From Actinopolyspora lacussalsi (lineage in GTDB: Bacteria; Actinomycetota; Actinomycetes; Mycobacteriales; Pseudonocardiaceae), in NCBI GenBank assembly GCA_030803735.1, contig JAURUC010000001.1, positions 4,964,441 to 5,028,440 on the forward strand: a stretch of DNA of 64,000 nt, in the 5' to 3' direction. Shown in pieces: positions 35,535-44,104 of the stretch. Positions within the stretch are counted from its first letter, which is position 1; every line of letters starts with the position of its first letter. The notes below the pieces were generated by a model, which saw only the letters and a program-made list of their open reading frames with translations, did no database searches and was not told the origin of the DNA. The position numbers were made by a program, and so were the translations under genes.

Positions 35535-36116
35535 GTGAGAGGAACCATCGGCAACCGTGGCGGTGTCCCGGCTGTACTGGCCGGATTCCGGCGCTGGCGT
35601 CGCACGAGACCCTTCTGGGGTGGGCTGTTCACCCTGCTCGCGGCCCTGCTGCTGTTGTACCCGCCCTACGCCTCGTTGAAGTTCGGCGATATCGAGGTGT
35701 CACTGCGTACGACGGCCGGTATCTCCGCTCTGGTGATCGGAGTGGTGATGATCGCCTGTGCCCTGTCGTTCTGGATCCGTCCCGAGTGGCGGTTGTCCGC
35801 GGGCATCGTGGCGCTGTTGCTGTCCCTGGTCGCGTTGGTGGTGGTCAATCTCGGGTCCTTCCTGATCGGAACGACGCTGGGGGTGATCGGCTCCTCGCTC
35901 GCGATCGCCTGGTCGCCCCGGCGCGCGCCGGGACGCGAAACCCGCGAAACCGCCGCCGACCGCTCCGGACGCTCCGAGCGTGCTCGACGGGGGCCTGCCG
36001 CGTACAAGCCCTCCCCGGTTCCTAGGGAGAACGGGGCGCGTGAGGGGGAGACGGCACGCGGCGGGGAGACGGCAGACTTGACCGAGGCTACGAGAATCGG
36101 CGAAGGAGACAAGTGA
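35535..36116 (+). CDS. DUF6114 four-helix membrane protein
   Basis: A 193-residue protein with four hydrophobic segments between residues about 27 and 127 (FWGGLFTLLAALLLLYPPY, then SALVIGVVMIACALSFWI, then a long pair ending SSLAIAWS). A charged, probably cytoplasmic tail rich in Arg and Glu follows. It regularly accompanies DUF6230. GTG start at 35535 after GGGAGG. Its stop overlaps the next gene (GTGA). It may form an envelope complex with its two secreted neighbours; this is inference. Confidence 0.85.
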   Translation: MRGTIGNRGGVPAVLAGFRRWRRTRPFWGGLFTLLAALLLLYPPYASLKFGDIEVSLRTTAGISALVIGVVMIACALSFWIRPEWRLSAGIVALLLSLVALVVVNLGSFLIGTTLGVIGSSLAIAWSPRRAPGRETRETAADRSGRSERARRGPAAYKPSPVPRENGAREGETARGGETADLTEATRIGEGDK

Positions 36117-36973
36117 GGGAGGAACAGCGAACCCGGCGGGGCGGCCCGGGGCGAGTGTCGGGACTGGTGCCCCCTCACCCCCGTGTCGGCGCCGTGGCCG
36201 CGCTGCTCGCCGGGCTGGTGGTGCTGGGAAGCGCGGGCGGGTTGGCCCGGCCCGCTCTCGTGGCGGCACAACAGCCGCAGCCGTCGGGCTCGGAAGCGGC
36301 GCCGAGCGAACCCGGTTCACCGTCCGCCGGGCCGGAAACCACCGCTGCTCCGGACGGAACCGCGTCTCCGGAATCCACGGTCCCCCCGGCATCAGAGGCA
36401 CCTTCCTCGGAGACCGGGACGAGCTCCTCGCCCCCGGCTTCCACGGAGACCGGTGCCACGACATCCCCTTCCGAGAACGGGGACACCCGGCTCCCGCTCG
36501 CCTCGGAACAATCCCCGGACGTGCGCCCCGGCCCGGGGCGCAGCTGGACGCTGACCGCGAGCTCCCTGACGCTGCGCGGGGTGCACTACCACGGTTTCGC
36601 CATGCGGGAAGTCGCGGGTGAGCAGGTGCGTACGATGCACTTCACCGTCGACGAACTGCTGATCCGCGACCTCGTGCAGCGTGGTGACCTGGGCAACGGC
36701 AAGGTGGCCCGGGTGGCGGCGGACCCGGGGTCGGTCTCGACCATCACCGAGGGGCCCATCGAGCTCTACACCCAGAAACTGACCGGCACGCTCAACGTGG
36801 TCGGCTATCCGCTGGTCCCCGTGGAGATGTCGCCCGAGGCGTTCCTGCTGCCCGACGTGGATCTCGGCTTCCTGGAACTGCCCGAGCTGACGTTCAGCGA
36901 CGCGGTGGTGCGCAACGCCGAGCTCAGTGGCGGTAAACTGTTCATACCGGGTGCGGGGATAGCCCTGGAATGA
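36113..36973 (+). CDS. Secreted protein with Pro/Ser/Thr-rich linker, third gene of the DUF6230 operon
   Basis: A 286-residue protein that I do not recognise as a named family. A hydrophobic signal segment (VAALLAGLVVLGSAGGLA, about 27-44) is followed by roughly 90 residues of Pro/Ser/Thr/Glu-rich linker, then a beta-rich domain from about 135 (WTLTASSLTLRGVHYHGF onward). The strand pattern SSLTLRGV, TGTLNVVGYPLVP recalls the LTLNDVQ strands of the DUF6230 protein two genes upstream, so the two domains may be distant homologues. GTG 36113 overlaps the DUF6114 stop. There are no cysteines in the mature part. Confidence 0.78.
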   Translation: MREEQRTRRGGPGRVSGLVPPHPRVGAVAALLAGLVVLGSAGGLARPALVAAQQPQPSGSEAAPSEPGSPSAGPETTAAPDGTASPESTVPPASEAPSSETGTSSSPPASTETGATTSPSENGDTRLPLASEQSPDVRPGPGRSWTLTASSLTLRGVHYHGFAMREVAGEQVRTMHFTVDELLIRDLVQRGDLGNGKVARVAADPGSVSTITEGPIELYTQKLTGTLNVVGYPLVPVEMSPEAFLLPDVDLGFLELPELTFSDAVVRNAELSGGKLFIPGAGIALE

Positions 36974-37264
36974 TCGACTGTCCCACCGGCTCGGCACGGT
37001 TCGGCCCCTGCGGCGGGGCGCCGGATGTCGGACTGTATGATAAGCGGGAAATTCTCGCCGCCGGACGGGCGGCAGGGGTTCCACGCCTGTAGGAGACGGG
37101 GCTCATCCGAATGGGGCTCACCCGGCAGGGTCAGCTTCGTCGCTGTGGCGAGAACCCCCTGTGACGCCGCCTGGTCGGCGTACTGGGATCTCCGGACAGC
37201 CGGGGAGGGCGTCCGTCGCAGACTGGTGAACTAGCGAAACCGAGCAGCAGGAGACTTCCGACTC
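36974..37264 (+). other. Promoter and leader region of rplU-rpmA
   Basis: 291 bases without a supported gene. TATGAT at 37036-37041 is a good -10 candidate, but no -35 is clear. The roughly 220-base leader that would follow is GC-rich and can form several hairpins; ribosomal L21 operons often have structured autoregulatory leaders, but no known leader motif is recognisable. CAGGAG precedes rplU. Confidence 0.45.
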
Positions 37265-37573
37265 ATGTACGCGATCGTCAAGACCGGCGGCAAACAGTAC
37301 AAGGTGGCCGTCGGGGACGTCGTCGAGGTTGAGAAGCTCGAGGGCGAGCAGGGTTCCGAGGTCACCCTCCCGGCGCTGATGGTCGTCGACGGCTCCGAAG
37401 TCACCGCCGACGCCGAAGCGCTGCGGAAGGTCTCGGTGACCGGCAAGCTGGTCGAGCAGACCAAGGGTCCCAAGATCCGGATCCACAAGTTCAAGAACAA
37501 GACCGGCTATCACAAGCGGCTGGGACATCGGCAGAAGCTGACCCGCGTCGAGGTCACCGGCATCACCAAGTGA
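37265..37573 (+). CDS. rplU: 50S ribosomal protein L21
   Basis: A 102-residue large-subunit protein that binds 23S rRNA. It begins [14 protein letters not shown] and ends with the rRNA-binding tail [17 protein letters not shown], both diagnostic. It forms an operon with rpmA (14-base gap). Confidence 0.98.
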   Translation: MYAIVKTGGKQYKVAVGDVVEVEKLEGEQGSEVTLPALMVVDGSEVTADAEALRKVSVTGKLVEQTKGPKIRIHKFKNKTGYHKRLGHRQKLTRVEVTGITK

Positions 37574-37587
37574 GGGCGTGAGAATAC

Positions 37588-37845
37588 ATGTCAACCAAGA
37601 AGGGCGCGTCCAACTCTCGGAACGGCCGTGACTCGAATCCCAAATTCCTGGGAGTGAAGCGTTTCGGCGGCCAGAAGGTAAACGCAGGCGAGATCCTGGT
37701 GCGGCAGCGCGGTACCAAGTTCCACCCCGGCGGCAACGTGGGGCGCGGCGGTGACGACACGCTGTTCGCGCTCTCGGCCGGCTCGGTGGAGTTCGCGCGC
37801 AGGCGCGGCCGGAAGTTTGTCAACGTCGTACCGAGCGAGGCCTGA
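37588..37845 (+). CDS. rpmA: 50S ribosomal protein L27
   Basis: An 85-residue protein at the peptidyl transferase centre. It carries the L27 blocks [17 protein letters not shown] and [12 protein letters not shown]. The N-terminus is STKKGASNS, without the long cleavable extension found in Firmicutes. A strong terminator follows. Confidence 0.98.
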   Translation: MSTKKGASNSRNGRDSNPKFLGVKRFGGQKVNAGEILVRQRGTKFHPGGNVGRGGDDTLFALSAGSVEFARRRGRKFVNVVPSEA

Positions 37846-37952
37846 ACCGGCTTCGCCGCGTGCCCCGAGTGGGAACTCTCTGACCGGACTCCCTCGCACG
37901 AGGTGATCGACTCCGGTAGGGCGATCCGCTTTCGGGCACACACTTGTTTTCC

Positions 37953-37995
37953 GCGAGGGGCGGGTCCGGTCCGTGCACCGTGACCCGCCCCTCGC
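37953..37995 (+). terminator. Strong terminator between rpmA and obgE
   Basis: GCGAGGGGCGGGTC (37953-37966) pairs perfectly with GACCCGCCCCTCGC (37982-37995), a 14-bp stem. Inside it CGGT and ACCG add four more pairs. TTGGTTTCT follows. The ribosome binding site of obgE begins only 20 bases later, so obgE either relies on readthrough or on a promoter close to the hairpin. Confidence 0.88.
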
Positions 37996-38024
37996 TTGGT
38001 TTCTCCCCGGTCCTGGAGGTTTTC

Positions 38025-39521
38025 GTGTCGCGCTTCGTCGATCGCGTGACGATTCATGTCGCCGCAGGTGACGGAGGTAATGGTTGCGCCTCGATCCACC
38101 GGGAGAAGTTCAAGCCACTGGGGGGACCGGACGGCGGCAACGGGGGCAAGGGTGGTGACGTCACGCTCGTGGTGGACTCCGGGGTGCACACCCTGCTGGA
38201 CTTCCACTACCGTCCGCACGTCACCGCGACCCGCGGTACCCAGGGCCGCGGCAGTATGCGCAACGGCGCCGCCGGTGCGGACCTGGAACTGCCGGTTCCG
38301 GAGGGAACCGTTGTCTCCACCCCCGACGGGGAGGTACTGGCCGACCTCGTCGGTGAGGGCACCAGGTTCGTGGTCGCCAATGGCGGCCGAGGCGGACTGG
38401 GCAACGCCGCGCTCATCTCCAGGGCCCGCAAGGCTCCCGGTTTCGCGCTGCTGGGCGAGCCCGGCCAGCGGCAGGACGTGGTGCTGGAGCTGAAGTCGGT
38501 AGCCGACGTGGGGCTGGTCGGGTTCCCCTCGGCCGGCAAGTCCTCCCTGGTGTCGGTGCTTTCCGCCGCCAAACCCCGCATCGCCGAATACCCGTTCACC
38601 ACGCTGACCCCCAACCTGGGTGTGGTGAGCGCGGACGACAAGGTCTTCACCGTCGCCGATGTTCCCGGGCTCATTCCCGGTGCCAGCGAGGGACGTGGCC
38701 TCGGGCTGGAGTTCCTGCGGCATCTCGAACGGTGCGCGGTGCTGGTCCACGTGGTCGACTGCGCGAGTTTCGACCCCGAGCGCGACCCGCTTTCCGACAT
38801 CGACGCGCTGGAAAGCGAGCTGGATCGCTACACCCCTGCCCTGAGCGAGGAGCAGGGCGCGGTTGACCTCGCCGAACGACCGCGACTGATCGTGCTGAAC
38901 AAGATGGACATCCCCGACGGCCGCGCCATGGCCGATCTGGTTCACGAGCAGGTGCGCGAACGCGGTTGGCCGGTGTTCGAGGTCTCCACCGCCACCCACG
39001 ACGGGCTTCGGGAACTCCGCTTCGCCCTGGCCGAGGAAGTGGAGCGGTTCCGGGCGAGCCTGCCCGCCCCCGAGCCCAGCCGCCCGACGGTGCGGCCGAA
39101 GGCCGTCGACAGCGGTGGTTTCACCGTGGAAGCCGATCCCGAAGAGCCCGACGCCTACGTGGTGCGGGGGGACAAGCCCGAGCGGTGGGTGATGCAGACC
39201 AGCTTCGACAACGAGGAGGCCGTCGACTACCTGTCCGACAGGCTGGCCAAACTCGGCGTCGAGGAGGAACTGGCCAGGCAGGGGGCCCAGCCCGGCAGTC
39301 AGGTCACGATCGGTTCGGTCACCTTCGACTGGGAACCAACCACCCCGGAGGGCAACGCCGCCGTGCGTGCCACTCGTGCCGGGGGACAGCCCCGGACCTC
39401 GGCCGACCAGCGCAAGGCCGCCAAACGTGCCCGACGTACCGGGACGACCGACGAGTCCGGGCACCCAATGGCCGAGTACGACACGATCGAGGACTCCGAG
39501 GACGAGGACGACTCGCTATGA
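38025..39521 (+). CDS. obgE: Obg family GTPase, ribosome assembly factor
   Basis: Essential GTPase linked to 50S assembly and stress signalling. At 498 residues it has the glycine-rich OBG fold (about 1-155, [16 protein letters not shown]), then the G domain with P-loop GFPSAGKSS near 165, switch [11 protein letters not shown] and NKMD. The actinobacterial OCT domain ([11 protein letters not shown]) follows, then a C-terminal charged tail rich in Asp/Glu. GTG 38025 has GGAGG 5 bases upstream. Stop and proB start overlap (ATGA). Confidence 0.97.
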   Translation: MSRFVDRVTIHVAAGDGGNGCASIHREKFKPLGGPDGGNGGKGGDVTLVVDSGVHTLLDFHYRPHVTATRGTQGRGSMRNGAAGADLELPVPEGTVVSTPDGEVLADLVGEGTRFVVANGGRGGLGNAALISRARKAPGFALLGEPGQRQDVVLELKSVADVGLVGFPSAGKSSLVSVLSAAKPRIAEYPFTTLTPNLGVVSADDKVFTVADVPGLIPGASEGRGLGLEFLRHLERCAVLVHVVDCASFDPERDPLSDIDALESELDRYTPALSEEQGAVDLAERPRLIVLNKMDIPDGRAMADLVHEQVRERGWPVFEVSTATHDGLRELRFALAEEVERFRASLPAPEPSRPTVRPKAVDSGGFTVEADPEEPDAYVVRGDKPERWVMQTSFDNEEAVDYLSDRLAKLGVEEELARQGAQPGSQVTIGSVTFDWEPTTPEGNAAVRATRAGGQPRTSADQRKAAKRARRTGTTDESGHPMAEYDTIEDSEDEDDSL

Positions 39522-40654
39522 GTTCCGGTGAACTCGCCGCCCTGACATCTCCGACCCGGAACGCGATCTCGGCGGCGCGCCGGGTCGTGGTCAAGATCGG
39601 TTCCTCCTCGTTGACCACGGCGGAGGGCGGTCTCGACGAGAACCGTCTGGCGGCTCTGGTGGAAACCGTCGCCGCACGGATGGCGGAGGGCAGTCAGCTC
39701 GTGCTCGTCTCCTCCGGAGCCATCGCGGCGGGAATCGCTCCGCTGGAACTGGGGAAACGGCCCAAGGACCTGGCCACCCAGCAGGCTGCCGCCAGCGTGG
39801 GGCAACAGGCGCTGGCACACGCCTACGCCGCCTCGTTCGCGAGGTTCCGACTCACCGTGGGACAGGTACTGCTGACCGCCGACGACGTCGTCCGCAGGGC
39901 GCACTACCGCAACGCGCACCGCACGCTGCACCGGTTGTTGAACCTCGGTGCCGTCCCGGTGGTCAACGAGAACGACACGGTCGCCACCGCCGAGATCCGC
40001 TTCGGTGACAACGACCGGTTGGCGGCGCTGGTGGCCCATCTCGTCGGTGCCGACGCCCTGGTGCTGCTCTCCGACGTCGACGCGCTCTACGACGGCGACC
40101 CGCGTGACGGTGCGGCCGGTCCGGTTCGCGAGATCTCGGCGGCGCGGGACCTGGAAGGGATCACAGTCGGGGCGAGCGGAGCCTCCGGGCTGGGGACCGG
40201 CGGGATGGCCTCCAAGGTGCAGGCCGCCCGGGTGGCCTGTTCGGCCGGTATCCCCGTCCTGCTTACCTCGGCGGACCTGGCCGGCGACGCCCTCGGGAAG
40301 GCCGACGTGGGCACCGTGTTCGCGGCGACCGGACCGCGGTTGTCCGCACGACGTTTCTGGCTGGCACACGCCGCCGGAGCACAGGGCAGGCTGCACCTCG
40401 ACGAGGGAGCCGTTGACGCCGTGCTGCGGCGACGGCGTTCCCTGCTGAGCGCCGGTGTCACCGGTGTCGAGGGGGCGTTCGAGGGCGGCGACGTCGTCGA
40501 GCTGGCGGGACCGTCCGGTGCGGTGGTGGCACGCGGCGTGGTGTGCTTCGACGCCGCCGAGCTGCCCGACCTGATCGGCCGTTCCAGCCACGAGCTGCCG
40601 TTCGAACAGCGGCGTGAGGTCGTGCACGCAGATGACCTGGCCCCCCTCACCTGA
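39518..40654 (+). CDS. proB: Glutamate 5-kinase
   Basis: First step of proline synthesis: ATP-dependent phosphorylation of glutamate. The 378-residue protein has an amino acid kinase domain ([41 protein letters not shown]) and a C-terminal PUA domain from about 285. ATG 39518 overlaps the obgE stop, so the two are translationally coupled. The order obgE-proB matches Rv2440c-Rv2439c. No proA lies in the window. Confidence 0.97.
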   Translation: MSSGELAALTSPTRNAISAARRVVVKIGSSSLTTAEGGLDENRLAALVETVAARMAEGSQLVLVSSGAIAAGIAPLELGKRPKDLATQQAAASVGQQALAHAYAASFARFRLTVGQVLLTADDVVRRAHYRNAHRTLHRLLNLGAVPVVNENDTVATAEIRFGDNDRLAALVAHLVGADALVLLSDVDALYDGDPRDGAAGPVREISAARDLEGITVGASGASGLGTGGMASKVQAARVACSAGIPVLLTSADLAGDALGKADVGTVFAATGPRLSARRFWLAHAAGAQGRLHLDEGAVDAVLRRRRSLLSAGVTGVEGAFEGGDVVELAGPSGAVVARGVVCFDAAELPDLIGRSSHELPFEQRREVVHADDLAPLT

Positions 40655-40689
40655 TTACATGTCTCGCCGCCGCGTTTTCCGCAGGTGCT

Positions 40690-40790
40690 CGGGTGGCGGA
40701 ACCTCCGGCACGGCTCTCGCTGCGGGGAGACCCGACATCGGGTAGCGACCTGCACAACGTCGGGCCTTCCTCGCGAGAGCCGCCCGGGAG
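40690..40790 (-). repeat. Dispersed intergenic repeat, copy D (long hairpin form)
   Basis: The left half (40690-40745), read on the minus strand, is a full copy: CTACCCGATGTCGGGTC, then GCAGCGAGAGCCGTGCCGG, then AGGTTCCGCCACCCG. The right half (40759-40790) runs in the other direction. CGGCTCTCGC pairs with GCGAGAGCCG (10 bp) and CCCGAC with GTCGGG (6 bp), with G-U rich pairing in between. The whole can fold into a roughly 100-base hairpin between convergent proB and recQ. Confidence 0.75.
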
Positions 40791-40903
40791 TACCCGCGGC
40801 GGTGCCGGATGCGAGGGTGGTGGGGGTTCGGCTTTCGGAGCACCAAGGGCGCCGTCGGAGGTTCCACCGCGGAAGCACCCCACGGCAACGGTCCCGAGAA
40901 TTC

Positions 40904-43075
40904 TCACGTGCTGGCGAGGGTGAGGGGGAGCACCCCGGACGCGCCGGACTTGCGCAGCATGCGGGCCACCACGGTGAGGGTCCATCCGGTGTCGGCGTAG
41001 TCGTCCACCAGCAGCACCGGCCCGCCGAGATCGGCGAGGGGGACTTCCTCCGGCAGGCTGAACCGTGACCACAGCCCGGCCAACCGCCGTGCACTGTTGT
41101 GACTGCGTCGCGGTGTCCGAGTCGGATCGTGTGCCACGTGACCGAGCAACCGCAGCCTGCCGATGGTGGCGATGCGCTCCGCCAGCCCGGAAACCAGCAT
41201 CGGTCGCGAGGACGAGCCCATGGCCACGACCCCCACCGGTCGTTCCTTCCACTCCCATTCGGCGAGCACCCGTACACAGGCCTGCACCAGCTCCTCCGGA
41301 ACCTCGCGATCGGAAGTGTCCGGACGCAGCAGCTCGCGCAGCTTGTCACCCCACCCGATGTCGCTCAGCCTGCCGAGCGCACGTCCCGGTTCGTGCTGTT
41401 CGGCCGGTGGGATCTTGCCCGAGACGGGGATCCCGACCTCCCGCATCCCGTTCGGCCACATCTTGCGGGGGCTCAGCGTGATCCCGGCGCGCTCCAGTCG
41501 TTGCCGGGCGGACTCGGAAGTGTCCGGGCTCACCTCGGTGGAGTAGACCGTTCCGGTGCAGTTGTCACAACGTCCGCACGGTGCGGCGTGGGGATCGTCC
41601 AGCTCGGCACGCAGGAACTCCATGCGGCACTTCGTGGTTCGCTGGTACTCCAGCATCGACTGCTGTTCGACCTCTCGCTGCCGCGCGATCCGTTCGTAAC
41701 GTTCGCTCTCGTAGGACCACTCGACGCCGGTGCTGGTCCAGCCGCCCTTCACGCGCCGCACCGCGCCGTCCACATCGAGCACTTTGAGCACCATCTCCAG
41801 CCGGGACCTGCTCAGCTCCACGTGCGGTTCCAGCGCGGCGGTGGCGAGCGGTTTGTCGGCGCTTTCCAGGGTCGCCAGTACCGCGCGCACGGTGTCCTCG
41901 CCGGGGAAGGTCAGTGAAGTGAAGTAGTCCCAGATCCGACGGTCCTCGTCGCCGGGCAGCAGCACCACCTCGGCTCGTTCCACACCGCGTCCGGCGCGGC
42001 CGATCTGCTGGTAGTAGGCGATCGGGGAGGCGGGTGCGCCCAGGTGTATCACGAAACCGAGGTCCGGTTTGTCGAAGCCCATACCCAGTGCCGAGGTCGC
42101 CACCAGTGCCTTGACCTCGTTGTTCAGCAGTGCCGACTCCGCTGCGGCCCGCTCGTTCGCCTCGGTGCGCCCGGAGTACGAGCTGACAGCGAAACCGCGG
42201 TCACCCAGGAAGTCCGCGACCTCCGCAGCGGTGGACACCGTCAGGGTGTAGATGATCCCGGAACCGGGAAGTCGTTCGAGGTTGTCGGCCAGCCACGCCA
42301 GGCGTTCCCGGGTGGAGTGCAGCGGGACCACGCCGAGTCGCAGGCTCTCGCGGTCCAGCGAGCCGCGCAGCACCAGCGGGGTGTTGGGGGCGTCCGAATC
42401 CTCGGTGACCCCGAGCTGCTCGGAGACGTCGTGCACCACCCGGTCGTTGGCGGTGGCGGTCGTGGCCAGCACCGGCACCCCGTCGGGCAGCTCGGTCAGC
42501 AGGGTCCGCAGTCTGCGGTAGTCGGGCCGGAAGTCGTGTCCCCAGTCGGAGATGCAGTGGGCTTCGTCGACCACCACCAGCCCGGTGTTGCGGGTGAGTT
42601 CCGGCAGTACGTTGTCCCTGAAGTCGGGGTTGTTCAGTCGCTCCGGGCTGACCAGCAGTACGTCCACATCGCCGACGGCGACTTCCTCCTCGATCGAGGC
42701 CCACTCCTCCTGGTTGGCCGAGTTTATGGTGGCGGCGTGCACCCCCGCCGCGGCGGCGGCCTCGACCTGGTTGCGCATCAGCGCCAGCAGTGGGGAGACG
42801 ATGACGGTCGGTCCTTCGCCCAGGTCGCGCAGCAGGGCCGTGGCCACGAAGTAGACGGCTGACTTGCCCCAACCGGTCCGCTGCACCACGAGGGCCCGAC
42901 GCCGCTCCAGCACCAGGGCGCGGATGGCGCTCCACTGGTCCTCGCGCAGCGTGGCCGTCGGTCCGGCCAGCGCACGGAGGTGTTGTTCGGCCATTTCTCG
43001 AAGCGCCTGTTCGTCCACGGGCCGATTCTTACCGAAACCCGCTGTCGTCGGGTTAACGGGTGGGTTGCCGTCCAT
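40904..43075 (-). CDS. recQ: RecQ-family ATP-dependent DNA helicase with C-terminal phosphoribosyltransferase-like domain
   Basis: A 723-residue 3'-5' superfamily 2 helicase for DNA repair. Walker A is QRTGWGKS (Lys71) and Walker B DEAH is in VVVDEAHCISDWGHDFRPDYRR, the aromatic-rich RecQ loop. Motif VI is QQIGRAGRG, and the RecQ zinc site (Cys in KCRMEF, then CGRCDNC) is complete. There is no HRDC domain. Instead, the last 200 residues resemble a ComF-type phosphoribosyltransferase and end with the PRPP-binding signature VLLVDDYADTGWT (about 687-699). Such fusions occur in actinobacteria. ATG start at 43075. It converges on proB. Confidence 0.93.
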   Translation of the reverse strand: MDGNPPVNPTTAGFGKNRPVDEQALREMAEQHLRALAGPTATLREDQWSAIRALVLERRRALVVQRTGWGKSAVYFVATALLRDLGEGPTVIVSPLLALMRNQVEAAAAAGVHAATINSANQEEWASIEEEVAVGDVDVLLVSPERLNNPDFRDNVLPELTRNTGLVVVDEAHCISDWGHDFRPDYRRLRTLLTELPDGVPVLATTATANDRVVHDVSEQLGVTEDSDAPNTPLVLRGSLDRESLRLGVVPLHSTRERLAWLADNLERLPGSGIIYTLTVSTAAEVADFLGDRGFAVSSYSGRTEANERAAAESALLNNEVKALVATSALGMGFDKPDLGFVIHLGAPASPIAYYQQIGRAGRGVERAEVVLLPGDEDRRIWDYFTSLTFPGEDTVRAVLATLESADKPLATAALEPHVELSRSRLEMVLKVLDVDGAVRRVKGGWTSTGVEWSYESERYERIARQREVEQQSMLEYQRTTKCRMEFLRAELDDPHAAPCGRCDNCTGTVYSTEVSPDTSESARQRLERAGITLSPRKMWPNGMREVGIPVSGKIPPAEQHEPGRALGRLSDIGWGDKLRELLRPDTSDREVPEELVQACVRVLAEWEWKERPVGVVAMGSSSRPMLVSGLAERIATIGRLRLLGHVAHDPTRTPRRSHNSARRLAGLWSRFSLPEEVPLADLGGPVLLVDDYADTGWTLTVVARMLRKSGASGVLPLTLAST

Positions 43076-43318
43076 CGTCCGATGACTTCTCGGGTGTCAT
43101 CGGATCGCCCGCGACCCCACGCGCCTCGCGGGCACGCCAGTACGGCCGTCGAACACGCGGCGGACGACCGAGCGGAGCGATAGGGTACCGACGAGCACGG
43201 CTGACCGTGTGAGGTGACCACGAATCGGACACTGCTGAAGTGTTCCTCGCCTCACTCCTGTGTTGTAGTGGGCCGTGTCACGATTTCCGGCGTTCGGTGA
43301 GTTACTTCCGGTGATCGG

Positions 43319-43942
43319 ATGAGCGTGTCGGCACCGTCTCGGGAGGCGGGTTTGTGCGAGGACCGGCAGCCACGGCGAAAGCGCGATCCGACGGCGACCA
43401 GGACGGCGCTGTTGCGCGCGGCGGGCGAACTGTTCGCGGAGCGCGGTTTCGACCAGACCACGGTCCGCGAGGTCGCCGCGCGTGCCGAGGTCAACCAGGC
43501 ACTGCTGTTCCGGTACTTCGGTTCCAAGCAGGAACTGTTCGCCGAGGTGCTCAGTCACAACAGTGAGGCCCTGCTGCGGAGCGGTCCCGCGGCGGAGCTG
43601 CCGCGTCGCATCCTGGAGAGCGTGCTCTCCGAGCACACGCGTTCCGGTGCCGAGCACACGCTGGTGGCCCTGCTGCGCTCCCTCAGTGATGAGCGGGCGG
43701 CCACGTTGTTGCGCGACGAGCTGGGTGGTTCCTACTCGGAGCGGCTCGCCTCGCTCACCGACGCCCCGGATGCCGAGCTGCGTGCCGACCTCGTGCTGGC
43801 CTGGTTCTTCGGTGTGGGCATGATGCGATCCGTGCTGCGCAAGAGTCCGCTGGCCGAGGCTTCGCCCGAGCTGATCGTCGACTACCTGATGCGTGCCGTT
43901 CCGCTGCTCCTGGAGCGGAACGAGCCTTCCGACGACGAGTGA
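43319..43942 (+). CDS. TetR/AcrR-family transcriptional regulator
   Basis: A 207-residue one-component regulator. The N-terminal TetR helix-turn-helix (LLRAAGELFAERGFDQTTV, then LFRYFGSKQELF) lies near residues 29-73, and a C-terminal ligand-binding helical domain follows. It directly precedes a P450 and a ferredoxin on the same strand, and repeated half-sites lie between it and the P450, so it probably controls those genes. The ligand is unknown. Confidence 0.92.
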   Translation: MSVSAPSREAGLCEDRQPRRKRDPTATRTALLRAAGELFAERGFDQTTVREVAARAEVNQALLFRYFGSKQELFAEVLSHNSEALLRSGPAAELPRRILESVLSEHTRSGAEHTLVALLRSLSDERAATLLRDELGGSYSERLASLTDAPDAELRADLVLAWFFGVGMMRSVLRKSPLAEASPELIVDYLMRAVPLLLERNEPSDDE

Positions 43943-44046
43943 CCGATGTTCTCCGGTCGTTCCGGGGCGTACTCCGAGCGCGGGTACTTCCGGGCGATGG
44001 GTGCTTCCGTTACCTGTTCGGCGGAATGCGTGGCACGGTCCGGGAT

Positions 44047-44079
44047 CTTACTATGCGGGTAGTAAGCGGTTGCTTACTT
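44047..44079. promoter_or_regulatory. Triple half-site operator upstream of the P450 gene
   Basis: CTTACTA (44047-44053), TAGTAAG (44060-44066) and CTTACTT (44073-44079) occur at an exact 13-base period. The first and second form a perfect 7-bp inverted repeat, and the second and third another inverted repeat (AGTAAG/CTTACT). The array lies 26 bases before the P450 start and is a good site for the adjacent TetR protein. Confidence 0.7.
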
Positions 44080-44104
44080 GTCGTCTCGTGTGCGGGAGCC
44101 GAGC

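Noticed and set aside
40087..41349. Leftward 420-residue frame spanning proB and recQ ends
   Set aside because: It runs antisense through proB and out of frame through recQ, and crosses the repeat hairpin. No domain is recognisable.
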